From Ectocarpus siliculosus (lineage: Eukaryota > Sar > Phaeophyceae > Ectocarpales > Ectocarpaceae): a stretch of DNA of 28,029 bases. The DNA is taken from the NCBI GenBank assembly GCA_000310025.1, contig FN648382.1, positions 238,981-267,009 of the forward strand. Direction: 5' to 3'. Below the pieces are notes generated by a model. That model did not search any database. It was not told the origin of the DNA and saw only the letters and a program-made list of their open reading frames with translations. Below, one piece after another: positions 8,430 through 17,653 of the stretch. Made by a program: the position numbers and the translations under genes. How positions within the stretch are numbered: position 1 is the first letter of the stretch; each line of letters begins with the position of its first letter.

Positions 8430-9458
8430 CTACCCCTGCGCATTTTGGTGCCACTCCCTGGCCTTCTGCATCAGGTAAGCGTTGCCTCTCTCCAACTTGG
8501 GCGCCTTCTTGATCCTGGCACCGTCCTTCGTGCATGGGTAGGATGCTCTCTTGTTGTCGCCGTTGCTGTCGAAGGGCTGGGTGCCCAACGTCCTCTCCCC
8601 GTTGTTCACGCTGGGGACGCTCCACTCGAAGAACTCCGACGGGTTTTCCGAGATGATAATGTCGCCCGTCTTCTTGTTCTTCTGAGCACGGAGGTGCTTG
8701 CCGAGGGAGGTAGCGTACGGGCCGTAGTCAAACTCGATACGACCGGCGGCGCCGGGGCCTCCCCGGTGGCTGTTGGGTTTCTGTTGTTTTCCCGATTGTA
8801 CCGCCCCTGAAAATTCGTTTCATTGGAACATTCATTCGGAGGCGGCAAGTGGCCGAGTTTGAGCGTCTTTTTCGCAAGACGAAACACGGGAAGCCCCAGG
8901 CTACACCAACGCCGGATGGAGCGGTACATTGTGGATGTAACCAGGGCTGTAGTAGCGAACATCAAGAGTGAAGGACATTTCATTCGTGTCACACGCACGC
9001 AGCCGTATCACCACATTCTACTGAGCAGGGAGCGGTCATGAGTTGGTGGCATCGGGTGAACTATCATATCATGAAAGGCGGGGAAAGGTCGGAATGGAAC
9101 TGTAGGAAAGGACGTGACAACAAAACAACACAATACAGAAACGCCTGCAAAGGAAACGACGGGCGGGGGGGATACGCTTAATCCCAACCATGCACCAGTT
9201 GCTCCCTCTTAAGGCATCGCGTTCTGTTCGATCGACTACTGTCACATAATAAGCAAGAAAAACGTTAAATAGCACGCTTCAACAACAACAACAATAACAA
9301 CAACAACAGACTCTGGGGATAGAGTGAAATACAAGAACAAGCTCACCTCCGACACTCGCGTTCTTGACGTGCACGTGTCCGTCACAGCTGCATGCCTCAC
9401 CCGACTCGGTGCAGGAACACCCGGCCACATTGCAGGAGTTGGCTGAAAATATGAACAT
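8430..9458 (-). CDS. Spliced gene of unknown function with Cys-rich N-terminus
   Basis: Two coding exons on the minus strand: 9458-9347 and 8806-8430. The donor is GGAG|GTGAGC at 9346, the acceptor ATTTTCAG|GG before 8806. Exon 1 ends in phase 1 and exon 2 begins with the two completing bases, so the frame is continuous for about 162 residues. The N-terminus contains SCNVAGCSCTESGEACSC, five cysteines in CxC/Cx3C spacing, reminiscent of a metallothionein or a small zinc knuckle. It is followed by a Gly/Ser/Gln-rich linker and a charged domain (RIEFDYGPYATSLGKHL... to EWHQNAQG) that I do not recognise. The start could instead be upstream of an acceptor TTTTCAG at 9443, which would make 9442 the first base of an internal exon. 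The 540-bp intron holds one copy of a direct repeat whose other copy lies upstream of exon 1. Confidence 0.6.
9123..9308 (+). repeat. Direct repeat copy 1 (in the intron)
   Basis: About 115 bp from AAACAACACAATACAG to GATCGACT are almost identical to 9515-9631. Weaker similarity then extends through a TYAAATANCACGC motif and a trinucleotide (CAA)n tract. Confidence 0.85.
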
Positions 9459-9514
9459 CGAATACACGCGACACAGGAAGAGTAGGTCGTTAGGGTTTCA
9501 ATAGAAAGTAAGGG

Positions 9515-9679
9515 AAAACAACACAATACAGAAACGCCTGCAAAGGAAACGACGGGCGGGGGGGATAGGCTTAATCCCAACCATGCACCAGTTGCTCCCT
9601 CTTAAGGCATCGCGTTCTGTTCGATCGACTGTCAAATTTTCATTCCAAAAGTCAAATATCACGCTTTGGCGGCAACACC

Positions 9680-9711
<32 letters not shown>

Positions 9712-9722
9712 CAGCAACAACG
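9515..9722 (+). repeat. Direct repeat copy 2 (upstream of the Cys-rich exon)
   Basis: It matches 9123-9308 and ends in (CCA)n(CAA)n. The two copies bracket the Cys-rich exon. The short motif TCATTCAANNNGTCAAATNGCACGCC, degenerate, recurs again near 9735 and 10170, so this part of the element has been built by repeated local duplication. Confidence 0.8.
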
Positions 9723-10262
9723 ACACCGGCCTTTCATTCAACGAACCAGTTGCACGCCTTGGTAACATCAGAAAGAGAGAGCGGTGATTAGATGGTTTGT
9801 GTCCGGTGAATGGCACACCGGCAAAGTGGGAGTGGAAATTACTCGTCGACCGCCAGGCAACAAAACACATAGACGTCTTCGATGATTGGGCATCGACCTT
9901 AAACGAACCAAATCCAACAACAGTTCGACCAAAGGGGGCGGTTTTAGCAGGGATTACACTCACTGAGGGGCACACCGGGAAGGTCGATGCACATGGGACG
10001 AATGGGAAACAAGACATGCCAACGCACAAGCACAAAATTCATTCATTCATTCATTCATTCATCGTTCAATTCATTCAAACAACACACAACCCCAACAACA
10101 ACAGCCCGTTCGCTTAATACAACGATATCACCGCCCATGCTCCTGATCTTTGACCCCGAGGCCACAACGTTTCATTCAAAGGGTCAAATCGCACGCCTTC
10201 CTTTAAGGACAGCATTGTGTCTTCGTAATTGGCCGTCGCTTCGTCACTCTACTCTAGTAAAA
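9723..10262. other. Intergenic region with (CATT)n tract
   Basis: This lies between the two leftward genes. It contains the degenerate repeat motif copies near 9735 and 10170 and a (CATT)n microsatellite at 10038-10063. A plus-strand open frame (about 9792-10117) reads plausibly but has no ATG and no clear splice partner, so I leave it uncalled. Confidence 0.35.
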
Positions 10263-11507
10263 TCAAAGAACAACCATAGTTCCGTTCGGGCTGCCTTTCT
10301 TGCCCTTGTTCCTCTTGCCGAGTCGGTGGTAGGCGGACGCCTGCTCCTCGGGGGGTGCTCGGAACAGCGAAACGCCGTCGGTGAAGTCCCCCGACTGCCG
10401 GATCCGTGACTTGATCGTCTTCGGCGGTACACGGTCCGTAGTCGTCACCTTGAACGCTTCCTCGCCGTCGACGGCCTTCACTCCACAGAGCGAGGGGAAG
10501 CTCTCGGCCAGCGGGTGGGACTGACTCCGCCAGGGATTGAAGGCGCCACGTCCCGGAGACCAAGTGCAGACTACCGAAAGGCTTGCTTGGTCCGGGGGGC
10601 TGATTCCGTGGAAGAGGGGGGCGTAAAGGACCTCCGAGGTGGCGATGTACGCGTCTCCGCTCCGCATCGGCATGATAAGGGGCTGCGGCAGGTCGCCGCC
10701 GCTGAGGATGAAGTCCCCGGTGGACCTCGCGGGGTCTACTTGCCCGTGGAGGAGGACGTCCGCGCCAAGGTGAACCGTGCCGCGCACATCGAACTTCATC
10801 CTGTCTGAATGAGACGTGTGAAGTTGCTCTTTCTCCCGTGTAGTCAGGTGCGCGCAGTCCGATCGCACGCCAACCAGGTCGGTCATCGTGGCGATCGCGC
10901 CAGCGACGACAGGCGCCAGGGCAAGGTCTACCCCACCGTCGACGGGCTTGCCTCTGGACAGGATGTCCACGCTGTCGTACGCTCGCTGGAACGACAGGTG
11001 GGACTCGATGTGCTGACGCTCCCCCTCGGTGAACGTCGGCACGCTCACCGCCCCACGGTAGAAAGCCAGGCCGTTCTTGACCCTGGTCGGCACTCCTGTT
11101 GGTGCCCGCGCCTGTAGGAAACGTGTGGTAGGTACGTAGACGCGGCCATGGGTGAATAACACAAAACTGCCAGAGTTCAACCAGATAAGACAGGCAGATA
11201 ACCTTGTGTATCGTGGAGAATACACGCAACACACGCACACTCTACAGGTGGGCCGACTGTCCCCCTTACCTTCGGGTCGCCTACTCCTTCGCTGCTGCTG
11301 TTGCCGCCGAAGCTGGGCTCTCTCCTCCTCTTTCCAGACGATGTCGGGGGTGTACTTTCGACAGCGTTCTCCTAATCATGGATGGAAGAGCGGGATAGAT
11401 CAGACGACAAATAGGTGGATGACAAGCGTGCACTGAGATACACGCTTTAGTCTATAGCAACATGTACTGACCTCCAATGCAGATTTGAAGCTGTAAGCGA
11501 TGTTCAT
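10263..11507 (-). CDS. Three-exon gene of unknown function (328 aa)
   Basis: Exon 1 is 11507-11472 (MNIAYSFKSALE), exon 2 is 11371-11270, and exon 3 is 11111-10263 including TGA. Donors GGAG|GTCAGT and GAAG|GTAAGG and acceptors GATTAG| and CCTACAG| are good consensus sites. All introns are phase 0 (100 and 158 bp), and the frame is open throughout, which strongly supports the model. Exon 2 encodes a Ser/Pro-rich linker with a nuclear-signal-like GKRRRE. Exon 3 encodes a hydrophobic stretch (LALAPVVAGAIATMTDLVGV) followed by a largely strand-like region (residues ~140-270), and the protein ends in a very basic tail (RLGKRNKGKKG). I do not recognise a family. A structural, DNA-packaging or accessory replication protein would fit the basic tail, but that is only inference. 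Confidence 0.65.
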
Positions 11508-12755
11508 GGTAGGATCGTGTCAGACGGGAGGGCCTTTGTGTGTGAGTGAAACAGGGGGGCGGGGGGGACTTGCGTGCCCGCGTTCACCGGGTAAAAATCG
11601 AGAACATTGGAGGCGTTACTGCTCGTAGCAGCGAATTCGTTCATCGATGCTTGGTACTACTGCTGTATTCTCTGGAACAACTTCCTCGGGAACAGGGTCT
11701 CTGTCAAGAGCCTAAAACTGTCTGCGTGGAAATCAGTACCAGTATGGTTGCGGAAAGCGGTGGTGGATTCACACGTGTTACCTCTCGAGGTGAACGGGGG
11801 GGTGCCGGGCTGTTGAGCGGTTGCGGGGTAAGAACCCGCTGGCCTGACGCCGATGTGCCACGTGCCCGAGGAGGTGTGACCGGGCAGCTCTGGAAAATAT
11901 ACAGAAAATACACAATGACACAGTGGAGAGGGAACAGAATCAGCGGATGTACCGCTTGTCACGTCCGGTTAGATCTGTTGAGCTACAAACGAGAGGTGGC
12001 AAGTGGCCTGTGCTTGGTGCTAAAAGCGAGCCGTTGAGCCTCTCGGGCATATTCTGCTGGCGGTGTCTCTTACCATCTGCGAGAGTCAAAGGAAGCAGCA
12101 GTAAGTAAGTGTGAAAACATTCGGAGTGAAATGCGGCATACATAGCGGAAAGCTTACCTCCATCGCTCTCGTAGAAGCTTGTGGGCCGGAATAGGGTAGA
12201 AGTAGTGACAACCTGCTGACGAATGAATAGATAGGTAGCACCCGATGAGGGTGGAATGGATCTCAGTTCACCGATTTCGGTCGTACATGGATGCGGTGTT
12301 CACTTTGTTTGACCGGAGTGCTTTGACAGTAGTAGGCGCACCGACGAGAATAAGGCATCTCCTGGCGATTCCGTGAATAGTATCGTTGCGCGTTCTGCCG
12401 CAGCAGAGAGAGCAACAAGTCAGCTAGTAGAGAGATAATCACATGTCAGGTAATAGGATACGTGACAAGGTTTGGGGTTACAGCACATCCAGGATGGGTA
12501 TATGTGTGGACGTACTGAACCCCCGTGGTGTATTGTGGGAAGGATGACACGGATAATTCAAGCAATTGAAACGACTCCGCCTCAGACACTGGCCCGCCGT
12601 AACGAACACAACGCACCGCAGTACTGCTGCCTGAGGCTAAGTACAGCGACGAAGTGAGAGCTCGTGGTGTTGTTTTTGTATCGCCTATCGGCAGGGACAT
12701 CGAGAGACGCAAATCAGGGAACCTGGCAGAGAGCTACGTGGACAGCTGGACAAAC
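11508..12755 (-). other. Possible further leftward exons, unresolved
   Basis: Several minus-strand open stretches are flanked by splice-like sites: an acceptor TATTTTCCAG| near 11890 followed by a frame ELPGHTSSGTWHIGV... to about 11655; an acceptor CTCTCGCAG| near 12090 followed by a frame reaching 11940; and an open frame from about 12712 to 12446. Two of these frames are continuous apart from an in-frame TAG (near 11654 and 12730). They may be exons of the TIR-initiated gene, decayed coding sequence, or chance. I could not find one phase-consistent chain. Confidence 0.3.
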
Positions 12756-13342
12756 CTTAGTGATCTGCTGCTGGTGATGACTATAGGCAGTATCCTGGTT
12801 CTTGGATGCTCGTCGACTCTGCCACAGCGGGACGTCTGGGGTGTGTGGGCCGAGCACTGCAAGGGGGTTCCATGTAGTCTGTCTGCTGGATGGGTGTCTC
12901 TGATTTTGAACCGGGGCCCCCGATCGCCACGAAAAATGGGAGGAGGCGTTTGCCCCAGAAAAAGTGTACTGAAATTAGACAGAAAGCTCCCTGCTTGGCT
13001 GTCTACCAGCCTTCCTACCACGAAACTCGAGATAAGACGCTAGGAAGAGATCATTTTGCGATTTTCAACCCACCCCAAGTGGTATGTAGCTGGACGCTTT
13101 GAAACTATTTGTTCGGGTCACCTCCCGTCTAGCACACAGCTGTAGAGCAATTGCTGCTAGAGTCAAGAAGAGAGGATCCCAGTATAATGTTTGCAGCAGA
13201 CTGGTTATTATGCTACCCTCGGTGACATACCTTCTTGAGGGTCTACCTGCTCCACGTAGCACCACCGGTAGCTGGTGGCATGTGGTGATGATACAGCTGC
13301 CGTGGATGCCCGTGCCATTCTCTCTTTGAAATGAGCCAACAT
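12756..13342 (-). CDS. TIR-initiated leftward gene, first exons (tentative)
   Basis: The right TIR contains the same ATG and 34 codons as the large replication protein. Here the frame continues three more residues beyond the TIR (PQE) to a good donor, GAAG|GTATGT at 13231/13230. A phase-consistent continuation exists: a 32-bp exon 13153-13122 (acceptor TCTAGCAG|, donor GGGAG|GTGACC), then 13039-12756 (acceptor TTCCTAG|, donor CTAAG|GTTTGT). Exon 1 is well supported by conservation of the TIR. Exons 2 and 3 are guesses, and the opposite strand is also open over exon 3. The product would share its N-terminus with the replication protein and then diverge. Confidence 0.4.
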
Positions 13343-13924
13343 AATGTTTCTCTTTTTTTACCCGAAGCGTCAACCACGGTGGTGGCACCGTTGACTGATG
13401 ACAATAATATATATCTGTCTCTCGATTACTCCGTGTGGTGAAGACGCGGTTGTATTGTAGAAAATGTCTCTTCTCCTGTGAGGGCAGGATGCAGTTGTGA
13501 GCGTGTGGGTGTTTCCTGGCGACGATTGTTTCCCGTCAAGATTTGTACATAGCAGCTCTCCTTTTTGTTTTCAAAGACCGTCCGTCCGTCGTGTGGGTGC
13601 GACAAAAAAAATCACAAGAAAAGGGGCGGGGATGATGGGTTCAACACCATCCAGCCTAGAGTGGATCGGAGCAGCCGGTAGGAAATGCGTTCCTCCAGGA
13701 CAGAAGAAAGTGTGGTCGGCGATTTCCCGTGGAAGTCTGGCGTCATCAATCAGACCAATCAGTCAATCACGGGGAATTTGAATTTTTCGAGTTTTCCCGA
13801 GAAGGCGACCTCACAACCGTGGCTGACGTCATCGGTCGACCATGGAATTTTCGTCCACAGGAAATTTCCTTTCAAAAAAATTGGCCAATCAGAAAACTGC
13901 GGGGACCTTTTCTCTCTCTCTCTA
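13240..13924 (-). repeat. Right terminal inverted repeat (685 bp)
   Basis: This is the reverse-complement partner of 1629-2319. It keeps the same outer TA(GA)6AAAGG end, the same four palindromes (13824-13889), the same leader and the same ATG (13342-13340) with 34 codons identical at protein level and one synonymous difference. High similarity between the two ends implies recent homogenisation or recent insertion. Confidence 0.95.
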
Positions 13925-15114
13925 TTTTGATTTGAATTACGAGTAACATCAATCCCAAAAAGAAACTACAACAAACAACGGGACAATCTGTTGTGGGGTG
14001 GGTTTTTGATTTCCAGGGTGGTAATGGAACACTGCAATGCATGGAAATTTCCACGCGTACAGCAGCATTAAAAAAAACGAAAAATCAGATGGATGGCCAT
14101 CAAGCGTCCACCCGCGTAAACGGCAGAAAACTAGACGCTGCTGAGCAAGCGGAGAGATAAAAATGAATTGAAAAAACAAAGGCAATGCACGAAGCAGGTG
14201 CCGGTTTTCTCATCTCTCATGCATTCATCGTCAATTCATCTCAATCTCTCGAACACCCGTACCACCAACCACAAGCTAGCCCCCTAAACCTCAAGTTGCC
14301 GCCGACTGCATCCATGCAACTGTTGCAAACTCGCGGTAATATGATGGTGGCGCAGAGTGTGAGTCCCTTACAGACAGGGCCTTATGGAACGGGGGGACAT
14401 GTAAAACTCGAAGATAAATGGTACACCCCCCCAGAAACGTTACGCGCAGATTTCATTTCTCGACCCCAACGATCACAAACAAGCCAGGATCCTTGACCTA
14501 ACACGCACAAAGCCTGGAACACATCCATACCACGAACCTCTCCGCAAGTCTGAGATACATCCACCCGCTTCGCACGCCAGTACACGCTAAACCAGAAAAC
14601 CTGGTAGGTAAATATCATCTCATATCTTTTTCCGATTGTGATTCCGACTCCGGACGAGCAATCGGAAAAATCGGTTCCCACTCACAACCCTCCAGTTGTT
14701 CCCGCCAACCGTCCAACACCGTTCCACTTCCTGACGGTGGGAGAACGACTCAGTTCATTCAACGATAAACCACAAATTGCCGCGCACTTGCAAGATGCAA
14801 CGCACCATCCAAGAAACTATCTCCATGCACCTGTGGTTAAGATTTCACTGTCGAAGCTATCACGTGCCAGGTTAAATACCCCTGTTACGCCCAGATTGGC
14901 GGGGGTGGTCAGGCAACATGGACGCCCCTGACACGCTACTGCAGGTCAACGGCTACCTAAGGAGATTTAGACAAGAACCTACACAGCCGGAGGGCTCGAC
15001 ACCATCATCAGGCCAAGGCATTCTTCAGGGGCAAACAAGCTCTGAATAGCCTGAAAGGACTAAAGGCAGCAGACAACATCCAACTTGGGAGGAACACACG
15101 AGAAATGCCAGTTG
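13925..15114. other. Unit A sequence without a supported gene
   Basis: It is homologous to about 20600-21720. Open frames in one copy are broken in the other, so I find no conserved coding sequence here. Confidence 0.4.
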
Positions 15115-15330
15115 CTACGAATGGCGCGCTTCCGCGCTCCGTCTTTCTCCCCGCCCGTCCTTCCGTAAATCCTCTTTTGATGTTATCCGGCAGTTCTCTA
15201 GCCGCTCGGTTTCCGCGCGTGGTCTGCGAGCCTCCTCCTCTTGGCCCTTCTTGTGTTGCGAAGCCATGAACCTTTTTCGCCTCTCTCTAACGAACCCAAT
15301 AGTGAAGGAGAGGTCTTCGCTCCAGTTCAC
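15115..15330 (-). CDS. Possible terminal exon, charged helical tail (copy A)
   Basis: Minus-strand frame after an acceptor TTCATCCCAG|, ending in TAG. It encodes a charged, probably helical segment (RFMASQHKKGQEEEARR and onward). The paralogous stretch at 21721-21911 keeps the same frame over its last ~55 codons and also ends in TAG despite considerable divergence, which argues for coding. The start of this copy is out of frame relative to copy B. Function unknown; upstream exons not found. Confidence 0.3.
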   Translation of the reverse strand: MNWSEDLSFTIGFVRERRKRFMASQHKKGQEEEARRPRAETERLENCRITSKEDLRKDGRGERRSAEARHS

Positions 15331-16183
15331 CTGGGATGAAAAAACAGGCACCGTTGTGTTAAAAAAGGACTCGTCCTCGACGAACGTTCGGGAGATGAAG
15401 CGTTTCAAAGGTTACATCCACAATGAAAGATGTCAGTGAAATAGTCGTAGAAGAATAAGCGCCCACATTGCGCCGGGGGATAATCGATGGAAAAAAATGG
15501 CATAGGAGGGCAATCTTACACCATCGAATACATATTGAGCATTGCTGACCTACTGCACGCGTCCACAGAGAAAGCTACACGCCGGTCAATTTTCCAATTT
15601 TCGAAGGTCGCAACCCTTCTGCAGAGGTGAACGAATACTCGGCTAAGCGTGCGAAAAAACCCCGTAAATCAAGTAAGGAGGACCACGGCGCAAACAGAGG
15701 GTATTTCATAAAAACAGTATAGTGCGTCGTCAGATGTACTTCACAAAGGGTGGTGTTGGGAAGTCTAGAGCGTGGACTCGAGGCAATAATGTTGAGACGG
15801 GTCGAATCTCAAACGAGCCCATGATGAAGACAAAGGAAGAGCAGAAAACAACTCTTTAATCCTAGGAAGAACGTTTCGTGTCTGCAGCATGAGACACCGC
15901 CGGAATCATCTCAAACGGCGGGAAACGGATTGTTGGGTAGGTGTGATGAACGAGAGGGAATCAATACTGCGGCGTGGAATCAACAAGTGTGGGATTTCAA
16001 CCGATCCATAGTTTTCGCTACAGCTGTTCCCCTCGTTGTCGAAAATTCCCAACAGCAAATTCAGAGGTAAGCGACTCTCCCCTATCCCTGGCTACTGCTG
16101 TATACCGCTCGAACAAAATTAAATATAAACAGAACAGTAGTCTTGCGCAGAACAACACAACTACACCGACTCACCTCTTCGCA
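15331..16183. other. 3' region of ankyrin gene A
   Basis: Just beyond the ankyrin stop codon the minus strand has GAAGAG|GTGAGT, a consensus donor, suggesting an intron in the 3' untranslated region. No further feature is supported. Confidence 0.35.
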
Positions 16184-17653
16184 CTACACGAATCCCACGA
16201 TCTTGCGGAGCACTCCCTCGTCCGTGACCGCCATTAGCCAGGCTGCTGTGATATCGAACCCAACAACTAGGCGTCGATGTCCAGCCCTACCTCCGGCGCG
16301 CGCGTCGCGGCTCCCCGCCCCCGCCTCCGCCCCCGCCCCCTGGCCGTGTCGGCCACCCAACTCTACCTCGACCTTCACCTGCCCCGTCCTGGCACGTTGG
16401 CTCCGGCGCTCGGTCGGTTGCCCCGTGGACTCGGCTGCCATGTCGGGGATCTCCTCTGCGAACCGTAGCCTTTCAGGATGGGCGCGGCACAAGACCAGGA
16501 AGCCCCGGCGACGCCAGGCCCTATCCTGCGGAGCCTTCTCCAGTAGCGCGGCCAGACGTTCGAGTCTCGGGCGGTCTCTTTCGTCAGCTTGAGCAATTGC
16601 TGGCATGAGCGCGCTGGGAGTGGTGACTCCCTCGTTGTCCACTGCCATCTCATCTGCACCCCATCTCAGAAGCAGATCCGCGGCGTCGGCATGGCCCTTT
16701 TGGGACGCGGCGTGCAAGCAAGTCCATCCAATTTCGTCGTGGCTGTTCGCGTCGGCACCCAGTTGTAGGAGAACGAGCATGGCAGCGCAAGAGCCCTTCC
16801 AGGCCGCGTACCAAAGTGGTGACCGTCCAAGCGACATTCGAGCTTCAATGTCGGCCCCGGCTTCGATGAGCGCTGGGATGGCGCCTGATTTGTTGCACTT
16901 GACGGCAACATGCAAAGCGGTCTTCGAAAGGTCCGTCTGACGCTTCGCATCGGCACCGGCAGCCAGCAGAACCTTCACTGTCGAAACATGATCTCCTTCC
17001 ACCGCAAGACTGATAGGGGTCATGCCTTCATCATCCAGAGCGTCCAGATCCGCCCCCTTGTGGGCCAAGGCATGCACGACGTCATGCCGACCTACGCGGG
17101 CGGCGACATGGATAGGGCAGTCACGTGCGAAACCTCGGGCTTTGGGATTGGCTCCACCGAGCAAAAGGTCCTTCGCGAGCCGTGCATGATCTTTACCGAT
17201 GGCAAGATGAAGGGGAGTGTCGCCGTTGCGGTCCGCCGCATTCACATCGGCCCCAGCAAGCATCAGCACCCGTGCCGCAGCGTCCTTCCCGGTTGCAACT
17301 GCAACATGGAGTGGAGTCCCCCCCACAATGCCCAGGACTTTGGCCTCCATGTCTTCTCCAGCGCCAGCCCTGACGAGAGCCGTCACCACCTCCTCGTTGC
17401 CGCCCTCGGCAGCCGCATGCAGCAGAGTTTTGTCATCACAACCCCGCCAGCCCGCACTCCCGTCTGCTCCAGCTTTCAACAACTTCTCCACTAAGTCTTG
17501 GTTGGCCGTGCCTGCTGCATGCTCCAGAGGGGCCCTCAGCCACTCCGCCCACTGTTCCGATGTCGCTCTATCGCACATGAGTTTGAAGATTATGCCTGCT
17601 GCATCCCCCAGGGTTTTGGCACGGTCTTCTGCGTCTTCTCTTGGCGCTGGCAT
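16184..17653 (-). CDS. Ankyrin-repeat protein, copy A (489 aa)
   Basis: The start is ATG at 17653 in context GTGTCACCATGCC; the frame is open further upstream, but this start is shared with copy B. After an N-terminal helix (residues 1-38) come about nine ankyrin repeats (residues ~40-350), recognisable as TPLHxAxxxGHxxxxxxLLxxGADxx units, e.g. GGTPLHVAVATGKDAAARVL and DTPLHLAIGKDHARLAKDLL. A helical, Arg-rich region follows (~355-410), then a low-complexity Gly/Ala/Arg stretch and a conserved tail ending KIVGFV. No signal peptide or membrane segment is seen. Ankyrin repeats mediate protein-protein binding; the partner is unknown. The gene appears to be a single coding exon with a splice donor just after the stop. 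Such ankyrin proteins form large families in brown algae. It is the tandem paralogue of 22818-24290. Confidence 0.88.
   Translation of the reverse strand: MPAPREDAEDRAKTLGDAAGIIFKLMCDRATSEQWAEWLRAPLEHAAGTANQDLVEKLLKAGADGSAGWRGCDDKTLLHAAAEGGNEEVVTALVRAGAGEDMEAKVLGIVGGTPLHVAVATGKDAAARVLMLAGADVNAADRNGDTPLHLAIGKDHARLAKDLLLGGANPKARGFARDCPIHVAARVGRHDVVHALAHKGADLDALDDEGMTPISLAVEGDHVSTVKVLLAAGADAKRQTDLSKTALHVAVKCNKSGAIPALIEAGADIEARMSLGRSPLWYAAWKGSCAAMLVLLQLGADANSHDEIGWTCLHAASQKGHADAADLLLRWGADEMAVDNEGVTTPSALMPAIAQADERDRPRLERLAALLEKAPQDRAWRRRGFLVLCRAHPERLRFAEEIPDMAAESTGQPTERRSQRARTGQVKVEVELGGRHGQGAGAEAGAGSRDARAGGRAGHRRLVVGFDITAAWLMAVTDEGVLRKIVGFV

Larger units (their letters stand above)
1629..13924. 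mobile_element. 12.3-kb TIR-bounded replicon-like mobile element
   Basis: The sequence from 1629 inward reappears in reverse complement from 13924 inward for about 690 bp, so the ends are unambiguous. Both termini read TA followed by six GA repeats and AAAGGTCC. The only bases shared beyond or at the ends are the TA dinucleotide, so any target-site duplication is TA at most (element proper then 1631-13922). Inside, genes of the left arm read rightward (PolB-like/helicase/HNH protein, telomere-resolvase-like protein). Genes of the right arm read leftward (at least two spliced genes plus a TIR-initiated one). They converge on tandem repeats at 7720-8240. I see no DDE transposase, no HUH Rep motif, no capsid gene and no reverse transcriptase. 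Polinton, Helitron, Crypton and known cut-and-paste classes are therefore poor fits. The frameshift in the resolvase-like gene suggests this copy is not fully functional. Confidence 0.9.

Noticed and set aside
9792-10117. Plus-strand frame reading NGTPAKWEWKLLVDRQ...
   Set aside because: Lacks a start codon, runs into the (CATT)n tract, and no partner exon was found; it may be chance between two leftward genes.
10249-11238. 329-codon frame overlapping the three-exon gene
   Set aside because: It is a shadow frame with heavy Arg/Pro content. The other frame joins two upstream exons in phase and has natural composition.
12654-13043. 129-codon plus-strand frame with a hydrophobic stretch
   Set aside because: It begins at GTG, not ATG, lies opposite a tentative exon, and neither strand can be preferred; left uncalled.
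1629-13924. Classification as Polinton/Maverick, Helitron or Crypton
   Set aside because: No retroviral-type integrase, protein-primed polymerase with intact motifs, or capsid gene (Polinton); no HUH Rep motif and TIRs are present (Helitron); no clear catalytic tyrosine recombinase of the Crypton type.
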